From Rhytidiadelphus loreus (Eukaryota; Streptophyta; Bryopsida; Hypnales; Hylocomiaceae), in NCBI GenBank assembly GCA_947034895.1, contig OX344763.1:69149093-69213092 (forward strand): a stretch of DNA of 64,000 bases, read 5' to 3'. Positions 11,400 through 25,299 of this stretch are shown here, piece after piece. The stretch's first letter is position 1, and each line of letters opens with the position of its first letter. The position numbers and the translations under genes are program-made. Below the pieces are notes generated by a model, which did no database searches, had not been told where the DNA came from, and saw only the letters and a program-made list of their open reading frames with translations.

Positions 11400-13450
11400 T
11401 GCACAAACATGTTTTAGCATCTTCTTTAAGTGAATTCTCGTGACATTATATTTTGTTGGACAATCATTAACGTACAGGGCAAGAACGTTGCCTCAATTTT
11501 TAGTTTCACGCACAAAATCATTCAAAGTGACCACCCAAACGTGCATATTGTTTTGAATGCATGAGTTTAGGAATAAATGCAACTTGCACAAACATGTTTT
11601 TCCATCTTCTTTAGGTGAATTTTCGTGACATTATATTTTTCTGACAGTCATTAAAGTACAGGGCAAGAACGTTGCCCCAATTTTTAGTTTCACGCACAAA
11701 ATTATTCAAAGTGACCACCCAAACGTGCATATTGTCTTGAATGCATGAGTTTAGGAATAAATGCAACTTGCACAAACATGTTTTAGCATCTTCATTACGC
11801 GAATTCTCGTGACATTATATTTTTCTGACAGTCATTAAAGGACAGGGCAAGAACGTTGCCCCAATTTTTAGTTTCACCCACAAAATCATTCAAAGTGATC
11901 ACCCAACCGTGCATATTGTTTTGAATGCATGAGTTTAGGAATGAATGCAACTTGCACAAACATGTTTTAGCATCTTCTTTACGTGAATTCTCATGACATT
12001 ATATTTTTCTGACAGTCATTAAAGTACAGGGCAAGAACGTTGCCCCAATTTTTAGTTTCACGCACAAAATAATTCAAAGTGACCACCCAACCGTGCATAT
12101 TGTTTTGAATGCATGAGTATAGGAATAAATGCAACTTGCACAAACATGTTTTACCATCTTCTTTACGTGAATTTTCGTGACATTATATTTTGTTGGACAA
12201 TCATTAACGTACAAGGAGAGAACGTTGCCTCAATTTTTAGTTTCACGCACAAAATCATTCAAAGTGACCACCCAACCGTGCATATTGTTTTGAATGCATG
12301 AGTTTAGGAATGAATGCAACTTGCACAAACATGTTTTAGCATCTTCTTTACGTGAATTCTCATGACATTATATTTTTCTGACAGTCATTAAAGTACAGGG
12401 CAAGAACGTTGCCCCAATTTTTAGTTTCACGCACAAAATAATTCAAAGTGACCACCCAACCGTGCATATTGTCTTGAATGCATGAGTTTAGGAATGAATG
12501 CAACTTGCACAATCATGTTTTAGCATCTTCTTTACGTGAATTCTCATGACATTATATTTTTCTGACAGTCATTAAAGTACAGGGCAAGAACGTTGCCCCA
12601 ATTTTTAGTTTCACCCACAAAATCATTCAAAGTGATCACCCAAACCTGCATATCCTTTTGCATGCATGAGTATAGGAATAAATGCAACTTGCACAAACAT
12701 GTTTTACCATCTTCTTTACGTGAATTTTCGTGACATTATATTTTGTTGGACAATCATTAACGTACAGGGAGAGAACGTTGCCTCAATTTTTAGTTTCACG
12801 CACAAAATCATTCAAAGTGACCACCCAACCGTGCATATTGTTTTGAATGCATGAGTTTAGGAATGAATGCAACTTGCACTAACATGTTTTAGCATCTTCT
12901 TTACGTGAATTCTCATGACATTATATTTTTCTGACAGTCATTAAAGTACAGGGCAAGAACGTTGCCCCAATTTTTAGTTTCACGCACAAAATCATTCAAA
13001 GTGACCACCCAACCGTGCATATTGTTTTGAATGCATGAGTTTAGGAATGAATGCAACTTGCACAAACATGTTTTAGCATCTTCTTTACGTGAATTCTCAT
13101 GACATTATATTTTTCTGACAGTCATTAACGTACAGGGCAAGAACGTTGCCCCAATTTTTAATTTCACCCACAAAATCATTCAAAGTGACCACCCAAACGT
13201 GCATATTGTTTTGAATGCATGAGTTTAGGAATAAATGCAACTTGCCCAAACATGTTTTACCATCTTATTTACGTGAATTCTCGTGACATTATGTTTTGTT
13301 GGACAGTCATTAAAGTACAGGGCAAGAACGTTGCCCCAATTTTTAGTTTCACGCACAAAATCATTCAAAGTGACCACCCAACCGTGCATATTGTTTTGAA
13401 TGCATGAGTTTAGGAATGAATGCAACTTGCACAAACATGTTTTAGCATCT
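11400..13450 (+). repeat. ~2-kb segment with a distant copy at 50.8-52.85 kb
   Basis: At a constant offset of 39407 bp the monomer order here matches about 50807-52857. Anchors are TTTTTCCATCTTCTTTAGG (11597 and 51004), CATTACGCGAATTC (about 11790 and 51198), CAAAATTATTC with GTCTTGAATGC, and G-type AGGGAGAGAACG units (12666 and 52073 neighbourhoods). Differences seen include ACAAGGAGAG versus ACAGGGAGAG near 12211/51618 and GAATGAATG versus GAATGCATG near 13412/52819. Within it, similar units recur every 553 bp (three monomers) at 12113, 12666 and 13219. Confidence 0.84.
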
Positions 13451-15000
13451 TCTTTACGTGAATTCTCATGACATTATATTTTTCTGACAGTCATTAAAGT
13501 ACAGGGCAAGAACGTTGCCCCAATTTTTCGTTTCACGCACAAAATCATTCAAAGTGACCACCCAACCGTGCATATTGTTTTGAATGCATGAGTTTAGGAA
13601 TGAATGCAACTTGCACAAACATGTTGTAGCAATTTCTTTACGTGAATTCTCGTGACATTATATTTTTCTGACGGTCATTAAAGTACAGGGCAAGAACGTT
13701 GCCTCAATTTTTAGTTTCACGCACAAAATCATTCAAAGTGATCACCCAAACCTGCATATCCTTTCGCATGCAGGACTTTTGGTATAAATGCAACTAGCAC
13801 AAACATGTTTTAGCATCTTCTTTACGTGAATTCTCGTGACATTATATTTTTCTGACAGTCATTAAAGTACAGGGCAAGAACGTTGCCTCAATTTTTAGTT
13901 TCACCCACAAAATCATTCAAAGTGACCACCCAAACGTGCATATTGTTTTGAATGCATGAGTTTAGGAATAAATGCAACTTGCACAAACATGTTTTTCCAT
14001 CTTCTTTACGTGAATTCTCGTGACATTATATTTTTCTGACAGTCATTAAAGTACAGGGCAAGAACGTTGCCTCGATATTTAGTTTCACCCACAAAATCAT
14101 TCAAAGTGACCACCCAAACCTGCATATTGTTTTGAATGCATGAGTTTAGGAATAAATGCAACTTGCACAAACATGTTTTAGCATCTTCTTTAAGTGAATT
14201 CTCGTGACATTATATTTTTCTGACAGTCATTAAAGTACAGGGCAAGAACGTTGCCCCAATTTTTAGTTTCACCCACAAAATCATTCAAAGTGACCACCCA
14301 AACCTGCATATCCTTTGGCATGCAGGACTTTAGGAATAAATGCAACTTGCACAAACATGTTTAAGCATCTTCTTTACGTGAATTCTCGTGACATTATATT
14401 TTTCTGACAGTCATTAAAGTACAGGGCAAGAACGTTGCCCCAATTTTTAGTTTCACGCACAAAATCATTCAAAGTGACCACCCAAACGTGCATATTGTTT
14501 TGAATGCATGAGTTTAGGAATAAATGCAACTTGCACAAACATGTTTTAGCATCTTCTTTACGTGAATTCTCGTGACATTATATTTTTCTGACAGTCATTA
14601 AAGTACAGGGCAAGAACGTTGCCCCAATTTTTAGTTTCACGCACAAAATAATTCAAAGTGACCACCCAACCGTGCATATTGTTTTGAATGCATGAGTTTA
14701 GGAATGAATGCAACTTGCACAATCATGTTTTAGCATCTTCTTTACGTGAATTCTCATGACATTATATTTTTCTGACAGTCATTAAAGTACAGGGCAAGAA
14801 CGTTGCCCCAATTTTTAGTTTCACGCACAAAATCATTCAAAGTGACCACCCAAACGTGCATATTGTTTTGAATGCATGAGTTTAGGAATAAATGCAACTT
14901 GCACAAACATGTTTTAGCATCTTCTTTACGTGAATTCTCGTGACATTATATTTTTCTGACAGTCATTAAAGTACAGGGCAAGAACGTTGCCCCAATTTTT
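13200..15000 (+). repeat. Segment copied at 20.2-22.0 kb (offset 6997 bp)
   Basis: Monomer order and private variants match about 20197-21997. Anchors are TTGTAGCAATTTC (13624 and 20621), CCTTTCGCATGCAGG (shared only by these two copies), CAACTAGCACAAAC (13794 and 20791), TTTTTCCATC, then TTTGGCATGCAGG and CAAAATAATTC. The match ends near 15000, where this segment has CACCCAC/CCTGCATATCC and the copy has CACGCAC/CGTGCATATTG. CTCGATATTT near 14072 versus CTCAATATTT in the copy is a private change. Confidence 0.82.
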
Positions 15001-15950
15001 AGTTTCACCCACAAAATCATTCAAAGTGACCACCCAAACCTGCATATCCTTTGGCATGCAGGACTTTAGGAATAAATGCAACTTGCACAAACATGTTTAA
15101 GCATCTTCTTTACGTGAATTCTCGTGACATTATATTTTTCTGACAGTCATTAAAGTACAGGGCAAGAACGTTGCCCCAATTTTTAGTTTCACGCACAAAA
15201 TCATTCAAAGTGACCACCCAAACCTGCATATCCTTTGGCATGCAGGACTTTAGGAATAAATGCAACTTGCACAAACATGTTTAAGCATCTTCTTTACGTG
15301 AATTCTCGTGACATTATATTTTTCTGACAGTCATTAAAGTACAGGGCAAGAACGTTGCCCCAATTTTTAGTTTCACGCACAAAATCATTCAAAGTGACCA
15401 CCCAAACGTGCATATTGTTTTGAATGCATGAGTTTAGGAATAAATGCAACTTGCACAAACATGTTTTAGCATCTTCTTTACGTGAATTCTCGTGACATTA
15501 TATTTTTCTGACAGTCATTAAAGTACAGGGCAAGAACGTTGCCCCAATTTTTAGTTTCACGCACAAAATAATTCAAAGTGACCACCCAACCGTGCATATT
15601 GTTTTGAATGCATGAGTTTAGGAATGAATGCAACTTGCACAATCATGTTTTAGCATCTTCTTTACGTGAATTCTCATGACATTATATTTTTCTGACAGTC
15701 ATTAAAGTACAGGGCAAGAACGTTGCCCCAATTTTTAGTTTCACGCACAAAATCATTCAAAGTGACCACCCAAACGTGCATATTGTTTTGAATGCATGAG
15801 TTTAGGAATAAATGCAACTTGCACAAACATGTTTTAGCATCTTCTTTACGTGAATTCTCGTGACATTATATTTTTCTGACAGTCATTAAAGTACAGGGCA
15901 AGAACGTTGCCCCAATTTTTAGTTTCACGCACAAAATCATTCAAAGTGAC
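14310..15950 (+). repeat. Local 5-mer duplication (920 bp)
   Basis: TTTGGCATGCAGG units at 14311 and 15231, and the CAAAATAATTC plus CACAATCATG units that follow, repeat at exactly 920 bp (5 x 184). The corresponding stretch near 20.2-22.3 kb lacks this extra 5-mer. The duplication therefore arose in one copy, or was lost from the other, after the 6997-bp duplication. Confidence 0.75.
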
Positions 15951-16439
15951 CACCCAAACGTGCATATTGTTTTGAATGCATGAGTTTAGGAATAAATGCA
16001 ACTTGCACAAACATGTTTTAGCATCTTCTTTAAGTGAATTCTCGTGACATTATATTTTTCTGACAGTCATTAAAGTACAGGGCAAGAACGTTGCCTCAAT
16101 ATTTAGTTTCACCCACAAAATCATTCAAAGTGACCACCCAAACCTGCATATTGTTTTGAATGCATGAGTTTAGGAATAAATGCAACTTGCACAAACATGT
16201 TTTAGCATCTTCTTTAAGTGAATTCTCGTGACATTATATTTTTCTGACAGTCATTAAAGTACAGGGCAAGAACGTTGCCTCAATATTTAGTTTCACCCAC
16301 AAAATCATTCAAAGTGACCACCCAAACCTGCATATTGTTTTGAATGCATGAGTTTAGGAATAAATGCAACTTGCACAAACATGTTTTAGCATCTTCTTTA
16401 AGTGAATTCTCGTGACATTATATTTTGTTGGACAGTCAT

Positions 16440-17850
16440 TAACGTACAGGGCAAGAACGTTGCCTCAATTTTTAGTTTCACGCACAAAATCATTCAAAGT
16501 GACCACCCAAACCTGCATATTGTTTTGAATGCATGAGTTTAGGAATAAATGCAACTTGCACAAACATGTTTTAGCATCTTCTTTACGTGAATTCTCGTGA
16601 CATTATATTTTTCTGACAGTCATTAAAGTACAGGGCAAGAACGTTGCCTCAATATTTAGTTTCACCCACAAAATCATTCAAAGTGACCACCCAAACCTGC
16701 ATATTGTTTTGAATGCATGAGTTTAGGAATAAATGCAACTTGCACAAACATGCTTTAGCATCTTCTTTACGTGAATTCTCGTGACATTATATTTTTCTGA
16801 CAGTCATTAAAGTACAGGGCAAGAACGTTGCCCCAATTTTTAGTTTCACCCACAAAATCATTCAAAGTGACCACCCAAACCTGCATATCCTTTGGCATGA
16901 AGGACTTTAGGAATAAATGCAACTTGCACAAACATGTTTAAGCATCTTCTTTACGTGAATTCTCGTGACATTATATTTTTCTGACAGTCATTAAAGTACA
17001 GGGCAAGAACGTTGCCCCAATTTTTAGTTTCACGCACAAAATCATTCAAAGTGACCACCCAAACGTGCATATTGTTTTGAATGCATGAGTTTAGGAATAA
17101 ATGCAACTTGCACAAACATGTTTTAGCATCTTCTTTACGTGAATTCTCGTGACATTATATTTTTCTGACAGTCATTAAAGTACAGGGCAAGAACGTTGCC
17201 CCAATTTTTAGTTTCACGCACAAAATAATTCAAAGTGACCACCCAACCGTGCATATTGTTTTGAATGCATGAGTTTAGGAATGAATGCAACTTGCACAAT
17301 CATGTTTTAGCATCTTCTTTACGTGAATTCTCATGACATTATATTTTTCTGACAGTCATTAAAGTACAGGGCAAGAACGTTGCCCCAATTTTTAGTTTCA
17401 CCCACAAAATCATTCAAAGTGATCACCCAAACCTGCATATCCTTTTGCATGCATGAGTATAGGAATAAATGCAACTTGCACAAACATGTTTTACCATCTT
17501 CTTTACGTGAATTTTCGTGACATTATATTTTGTTGGACAATCATTAACGTACAGGGAGAGAACGTTGCCTCAATTTTTAGTTTCACGCACAAAATCATTC
17601 AAAGTGACCACCCAACCGTGCATATTGTTTTGAATGCATGAGTTTAGGAATGAATGCAACTTGCACAAACATGTTTTAGCATCTTCTTTACGTGAATTCT
17701 CATGACATTATATTTTTCTGACAGTCATTAAAGTACAGGGCAAGAACGTTGCCCCAATTTTTAGTTTCACGCACAAAATCATTCAAAGTGACCACCCAAC
17801 CGTGCATATTGTTTTGAATGCATGAGTTTAGGAATGAATGCAACTTGCAC
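16440..17850 (+). repeat. ~1.4-kb block, copy 1 of three
   Basis: This block matches about 18281-19690 (offset 1841 bp, ten monomers) and about 22148-23558 (offset 5708 bp). The tracer TTTGGCATGAAGGAC, with AA where other copies have CA, occurs at about 16900, 18741 and 22608 only. The G-type AGGGAGAGAACG unit following GCATGAGTATAGG recurs at 17453, 19294 and 23161. Differences include TTACGTG versus TTAAGTG near 17137/18978. Confidence 0.82.
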
Positions 17851-18280
17851 AAACATGTTGTAGCAATTTCTTTACGTGAATTCTCGTGACATTATATTTT
17901 TCTGACAGTCATTAAAGTACAGGGCAAGAACGTTGCCCCAATTTTTAGTTTCACGCACAAAATCATTCAAAGTGACCACCCAAACGTGCATATTGTTTTG
18001 AATGCATGAGTTTAGGAATAAATGCAACTTGCACAAACATGTTTTAGCATCTTCTTTAAGTGAATTCTCATGACATTATATTTTTCTGACAGTCATTAAA
18101 GTACAGGGCAAGAACGTTGCCCCAATTTTTAGTTTCACGCACAAAATAATTCAAAGTGACCACCCAAACCTGCATATTGTTTTGAATGCATGAGTTTAGG
18201 AATAAATGCAACTTGCACAAACACGTTTTAGCATCTTCTTTAAGTGAATTCTCGTGACATTATATTTTTCTGACAGTCAT

Positions 18281-19690
18281 TAAAGTACAGGGCAAGAACG
18301 TTGCCTCAATATTTAGTTTCACCCACAAAATCATTCAAAGTGACCACCCAAACCTGCATATTGTTTTGAATGCATGAGTTTAGGAATAAATGCAACTTGC
18401 ACAAACATGTTTTAGCATCTTCTTTAAGTGAATTCTCGTGACATTATATTTTTCTGACAGTCATTAAAGTACAGGGCAAGAACGTTGCCTCAATATTTAG
18501 TTTCACCCACAAAATCATTCAAAGTGACCACCCAAACCTGCATATTGTTTTGAATGCATGAGTTTAGGAATAAATGCAACTTGCACAAACATGTTTTAGC
18601 ATCTTCTTTACGTGAATTCTCGTGACATTATATTTTTCTGACAGTCATTAAAGTACAGGGCAAGAACGTTGCCCCAATTTTTAGTTTCACCCACAAAATC
18701 ATTCAAAGTGACCACCCAAACCTGCATATCCTTTGGCATGAAGGACTTTAGGAATAAATGCAACTTGCACAAACATGTTTAAGCATCTTCTTTACGTGAA
18801 TTCTCGTGACATTATATTTTTCTGACAGTCATTAAAGTACAGGGCAAGAACGTTGCCCCAATTTTTAGTTTCACGCACAAAATCATTCAAAGTGACCACC
18901 CAAACGTGCATATTGTTTTGAATGCATGAGTTTAGGAATAAATGCAACTTGCACAAACATGTTTTAGCATCTTCTTTAAGTGAATTCTCGTGACATTATA
19001 TTTTTCTGACAGTCATTAAAGTACAGGGCAAGAACGTTGCCCCAATTTTTAGTTTCACGCACAAAATAATTCAAAGTGACCACCCAACCGTGCATATTGT
19101 TTTGAATGCATGAGTTTAGGAATGAATGCAACTTGCACAATCATGTTTTAGCATCTTCTTTACGTGAATTCTCATGACATTATATTTTTCTGACAGTCAT
19201 TAAAGTACAGGGCAAGAACGTTGCCCCAATTTTTAGTTTCACCCACAAAATCATTCAAAGTGATCACCCAAACCTGCATATCCTTTTGCATGCATGAGTA
19301 TAGGAATAAATGCAACTTGCACAAACATGTTTTACCATCTTCTTTACGTGAATTTTCGTGACATTATATTTTGTTGGACAATCATTAACGTACAGGGAGA
19401 GAACGTTGCCTCAATTTTTAGTTTCACGCACAAAATCATTCAAAGTGACCACCCAAACGTGCATATTGTTTTGAATGCATGAGTTTAGGAATGAATGCAA
19501 CTTGCACAAACATGATTTAGCATCTTCTTTACGTGAATTCTCATGACATTATATTTTTCTGACAGTCATTAAAGTACAGGGCAAGAACGTTGCCCCAATT
19601 TTTAGTTTCACGCACAAAATAATTCAAAGTGACCACCCAACCGTGCATATTGTTTTGAATGCATGAGTTTAGGAATGAATGCAACTTGCA
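18281..19690 (+). repeat. ~1.4-kb block, copy 2 of three
   Basis: This is the second copy at +1841 bp, carrying the same GGCATGAAGGAC tracer and the AGGGAGAGAACG unit. It diverges at its right end, where copy 1 has TTGTAGCAATTTC and this copy has TTTTAGCATCTTC. It is followed by two units with TTATGTTTTGTTGGACAG 369 bp apart (19847 and 20216 neighbourhoods), a dimer duplication. Confidence 0.8.
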
Positions 19691-22147
19691 CAAACATGTT
19701 TTAGCATCTTCTTTACGTGAATTCTCATGACATTATATTTTTCTGACAGTCATTAACGTACAGGGCAAGAACGTTGCCCCAATTTTTAATTTCACCCACA
19801 AAATCATTCAAAGTGACCACCCAAACGTGCATATTGTTTTGAATGCATGAGTTTAGGAATAAATGCAACTTGCCCAAACATGTTTTACCATCTTATTTAC
19901 GTGAATTCTCGTGACATTATGTTTTGTTGGACAGTCATTAAAGTACAGGGCAAGAACGTTGCCCCAATTTTTAGTTTCACGCACAAAATAATTCAAAGTG
20001 ACCACCCAACCGTGCATATTGTTTTGAATGCATGAGTTTAGGAATGAATGCAACTTGCACAAACATGTTTTAGCATCTTCTTTACGTGAATTCTCATGAC
20101 ATTATATTTTTCTGACAGTCATTAACGTACAGGGCAAGAACGTTGCTCCAATTTTTAATTTCACCCACAAAATCATTCAAAGTGACCACCCAACCGTGCA
20201 TATTGTTTTGAATGCATGAGTTTAGGAATAAATGCAACTTGCCCAAACATGTTTTACCATCTTATTTACGTGAATTCTCGTGACATTATGTTTTGTTGGA
20301 CAGTCATTAAAGTACAGGGCAAGAACGTTGCCCCAATTTTTAGTTTCACGCACAAAATCATTCAAAGTGACCACCCAACCGTGCATATTGTTTTGAATGC
20401 ATGAGTTTAGGAATGAATGCAACTTGCACAAACATGTTTTAGCATCTTCTTTACGTGAATTCTCATGACATTATATTTTTCTGACAGTCATTAAAGTACA
20501 GGGCAAGAACGTTGCCCCAATTTTTAGTTTCACGCACAAAATCATTCAAAGTGACCACCCAACCGTGCATATTGTTTTGAATGCATGAGTTTAGGAATGA
20601 ATGCAACTTGCACAAACATGTTGTAGCAATTTCTTTACGTGAATTCTCGTGACATTATATTTTTCTGACGGTCATTAAAGTACAGGGCAAGAACGTTGCC
20701 TCAATTTTTAGTTTCACGCACAAAATCATTCAAAGTGATCACCCAAACCTGCATATCCTTTCGCATGCAGGACTTTTGGTATAAATGCAACTAGCACAAA
20801 CATGTTTTAGCATCTTCTTTACGTGAATTCTCGTGACATTATATTTTTCTGACAGTCATTAAAGTACAGGGCAAGAACGTTGCCTCAATTTTTAGTTTCA
20901 CCCACAAAATCATTCAAAGTGACCACCCAAACGTGCATATTGTTTTGAATGCATGAGTTTAGGAATAAATGCAACTTGCACAAACATGTTTTTCCATCTT
21001 CTTTACGTGAATTCTCGTGACATTATATTTTTCTGACAGTCATTAAAGTACAGGGCAAGAACGTTGCCTCAATATTTAGTTTCACCCACAAAATCATTCA
21101 AAGTGACCACCCAAACCTGCATATTGTTTTGAATGCATGAGTTTAGGAATAAATGCAACTTGCACAAACATGTTTTAGCATCTTCTTTAAGTGAATTCTC
21201 GTGACATTATATTTTTCTGACAGTCATTAAAGTACAGGGCAAGAACGTTGCCCCAATTTTTAGTTTCACCCACAAAATCATTCAAAGTGACCACCCAAAC
21301 CTGCATATCCTTTGGCATGCAGGACTTTAGGAATAAATGCAACTTGCACAAACATGTTTAAGCATCTTCTTTACGTGAATTCTCGTGACATTATATTTTT
21401 CTGACAGTCATTAAAGTACAGGGCAAGAACGTTGCCCCAATTTTTAGTTTCACGCACAAAATCATTCAAAGTGACCACCCAAACGTGCATATTGTTTTGA
21501 ATGCATGAGTTTAGGAATAAATGCAACTTGCACAAACATGTTTTAGCATCTTCTTTACGTGAATTCTCGTGACATTATATTTTTCTGACAGTCATTAAAG
21601 TACAGGGCAAGAACGTTGCCCCAATTTTTAGTTTCACGCACAAAATAATTCAAAGTGACCACCCAACCGTGCATATTGTTTTGAATGCATGAGTTTAGGA
21701 ATGAATGCAACTTGCACAATCATGTTTTAGCATCTTCTTTACGTGAATTCTCATGACATTATATTTTTCTGACAGTCATTAAAGTACAGGGCAAGAACGT
21801 TGCCCCAATTTTTAGTTTCACGCACAAAATCATTCAAAGTGACCACCCAAACGTGCATATTGTTTTGAATGCATGAGTTTAGGAATAAATGCAACTTGCA
21901 CAAACATGTTTTAGCATCTTCTTTACGTGAATTCTCGTGACATTATATTTTTCTGACAGTCATTAAAGTACAGGGCAAGAACGTTGCCCCAATTTTTAGT
22001 TTCACGCACAAAATCATTCAAAGTGACCACCCAAACGTGCATATTGTTTTGAATGCATGAGTTTAGGAATAAATGCAACTTGCACAAACATGTTTTAGCA
22101 TCTTCTTTAAGTGAATTCTCGTGACATTATATTTTTCTGACAGTCAT

Positions 22148-23558
22148 TAAAGTACAGGGCAAGAACGTTGCCTCAATATTTAGTTTCACCCACAAAATCA
22201 TTCAAAGTGACCACCCAAACCTGCATATTGTTTTGAATGCATGAGTTTAGGAATAAATGCAACTTGCACAAACATGTTTTAGCATCTTCTTTAAGTGAAT
22301 TCTCGTGACATTATATTTTTCTGACAGTCATTAAAGTACAGGGCAAGAACGTTGCCTCAATATTTAGTTTCACCCACAAAATCATTCAAAGTGACCACCC
22401 AAACCTGCATATTGTTTTGAATGCATGAGTTTAGGAATAAATGCAACTTGCACAAACATGTTTTAGCATCTTCTTTACGTGAATTCTCGTGACATTATAT
22501 TTTTCTGACAGTCATTAAAGTACAGGGCAAGAACGTTGCCCCAATTTTTAGTTTCACCCACAAAATCATTCAAAGTGACCACCCAAACCTGCATATCCTT
22601 TGGCATGAAGGACTTTAGGAATAAATGCAACTTGCACAAACATGTTTAAGCATCTTCTTTACGTGAATTCTCGTGACATTATATTTTTCTGACAGTCATT
22701 AAAGTACAGGGCAAGAACGTTGCCCCAATTTTTAGTTTCACGCACAAAATCATTCAAAGTGACCACCCAAACGTGCATATTGTTTGGAATGCATGAGTTT
22801 AGGAATAAATGCAACTTGCACAAACATGTTTTAGCATCTTCTTTACGTGAATTCTCGTGACATTATATTTTTCTGACAGTCATTAAAGTACAGGGCAAGA
22901 ACGTTGCCCCAATTTTTAGTTTCACGCACAAAATCATTCAAAGTGACCACCCAACCGTGCATATTGTTTTGAATGCATGAGTTTAGGAATGAATGCAACT
23001 TGCACAATCATGTTTTAGCATCTTCTTTACGTGAATTCTCATGACATTATATTTTTCTGACAGTCATTAAAGTACAGGGCAAGAACGTTGCCCCAATTTT
23101 TAGTTTCACCCACAAAATCATTCAAAGTGATCACCCAAACCTGCATATCCTTTTGCATGCATGAGTATAGGAATAAATGCAACTTGCACAAACATGTTTT
23201 ACCATCTTCTTTACGTGAATTTTCGTGACATTATATTTTGTTGGACAATCATTAACGTACAGGGAGAGAACGTTGCCTCAATTTTTAGTTTCACGCACAA
23301 AATCATTCAAAGTGACCACCCAACCGTGCATATTGTTTTGAATGCATGAGTTTAGGAATGAATGCAACTTGCACAAACATGTTTTAGCATCTTCTTTACG
23401 TGAATTCTCATGACATTATATTTTTCTGACAGTCATTAAAGTACAGGGCAAGAACGTTGCCCCAATTTTTAGTTTCACGCACAAAATCATTCAAAGTGAC
23501 CACCCAACCGTGCATATTGTTTTGAATGCATGAGTTTAGGAATGAATGCAACTTGCAC
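22148..23558 (+). repeat. ~1.4-kb block, copy 3 of three
   Basis: This is the third copy, +5708 bp from the first and +3867 bp from the second. A private substitution is TTGTTTGGAATGC near 22790, where the other copies read TTGTTTTGAATGC. Downstream it leads into the 23.7-25.1 kb segment, which shares TTGTAGCAATTTC and CAACTAGCAC with 20.6 kb at an offset of 3682 bp (20 monomers). Confidence 0.8.
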
Positions 23559-24119
23559 AAACATGTTTTAGCATCTTCTTTACGTGAATTCTCATGACAT
23601 TATATTTTTCTGACAGTCATTAACGTACAGGGCAAGAACGTTGCCCCAATTTTTAATTTCACCCACAAAATCATTCAAAGTGACCACCCAAACGTGCATA
23701 TTGTTTTGAATGCATGAGTTTAGGAATAAATGCAACTTGCCCAAACATGTTTTACCATCTTATTTACGTGAATTCTCGTGACATTATGTTTTGTTGGACA
23801 GTCATTAAAGTACAGGGCAAGAACGTTGCCCCAATTTTTAGTTTCACGCACAAAATCATTCAAAGTGACCACCCAACCGTGCATATTGTTTTGAATGCAT
23901 GAGTTTAGGAATGAATGCAACTTGCACAAACATGTTTTAGCATCTTCTTTACGTGAATTCTCATGACATTATATTTTTCTGACAGTCATTAAAGTACAGG
24001 GCAAGAACGTTGCCCCAATTTTTAGTTTCACGCACAAAATCATTCAAAGTGACCACCCAACCGTGCATATTGTTTTGAATGCATGAGTTTAGGAATGAAT
24101 GCAACTTGCACAAACATGT

Positions 24120-25090
24120 TTTAGCATCTTCTTTACGTGAATTCTCATGACATTATATTTTTCTGACAGTCATTAAAGTACAGGGCAAGAACGTTGCCCC
24201 AATTTTTAGTTTCACGCACAAAATCATTCAAAGTGACCACCCAAACGTGCATATTGTTTTGAATGCATGAGTTTAGGAATGAATGCAACTTGCACAAACA
24301 TGTTGTAGCAATTTCTTTACGTGAATTCTCGTGACATTATATTTTTCTGACGGTCATTAAAGTACAGGGCAAGAACGTTGCCTCAATTTTTAGTTTCACG
24401 CACAAAATCATTCAAAGTGATCACCCAAACCTGCATATCCTTTTGCATGCAGGACTTTTGGTATAAATGCAACTAGCACAAACATGTTTTAGCATCTTCT
24501 TTACGTGAATTCTCGTGACATTATATTTTTCTGACAGTCATTAAAGTACAGGGCAAGAACGTTGCCTCAATTTTTAGTTTCACCCACAAAATCATTCAAA
24601 GTGACCACCCAAACGTGCATATTGTTTTGAATGCATGAGTTTAGGAATAAATGCAACTTGCACAAACATGTTTTTCCATCTTCTTTACGTGAATTCTCGT
24701 GACATTATATTTTTCTGACAGTCATTAAAGTACAGGGCAAGAACGTTGCCTCAATATTTAGTTTCACCCACAAAATCATTCAAAGTGACCACCCAAACCT
24801 GCATATTGTTTTGAATGCATGAGTTTAGGAATAAATGCAACTTGCACAAACATGTTTTAGCATCTTCTTTAAGTGAATTCTCGTGACATTATATTTTTCT
24901 GACAGTCATTAAAGTACAGGGCAAGAACGTTGCCCCAATTTTTAGTTTCACCCACAAAATCATTCAAAGTGACCACCCAAACCTGCATATCCTTTGGCAT
25001 GCAGGACTTTAGGAATAAATGCAACTTGCACAAACATGTTTAAGCATCTTCTTTACGTGAATTCTCGTGACATTATATTTTTCTGACAGT
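24120..25090 (+). repeat. Copy of the 20.44-21.4 kb segment (offset 3682 bp)
   Basis: TTGTAGCAATTTC (20621 and 24303), CTGACGGTCATT, CAACTAGCAC (20791 and 24473) and TTTTTCCATC (20989 and 24671) line up at 3682 bp. A further partial copy, shifted by 2208 bp (12 monomers), lies at about 26.3-26.75 kb with the same TTGTAGCAATTTC (26511) and CAACTAGCAC (26681). The next unit there switches to CCTTCAAAGTAACCATCC, a different lineage. Confidence 0.78.
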
Positions 25091-25299
25091 CATTAAAGTA
25101 CAGGGCAAGAACGTTGCCCCAATTTTTAGTTTCACCCACAAAATCATTCAAAGTGACCACCCAAACCTGCATATCCTTTGGCATGCAGGACTTTAGGAAT
25201 AAATGCAACTTGCACAAACATGTTTAAGCATCTTCTTTACGTGAATTCTCGTGACATTATATTTTTCTGACAGTCATTAAAGTACAGGGCAAGAACGTT

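Noticed and set aside
13779..13790. TATA-box-like GGTATAAATG as a promoter in the GACTTTTGGTATAAATG units
   Set aside because: It is a one-base variant of GGAATAAATG in a few monomer lineages, with no gene or other promoter element nearby.
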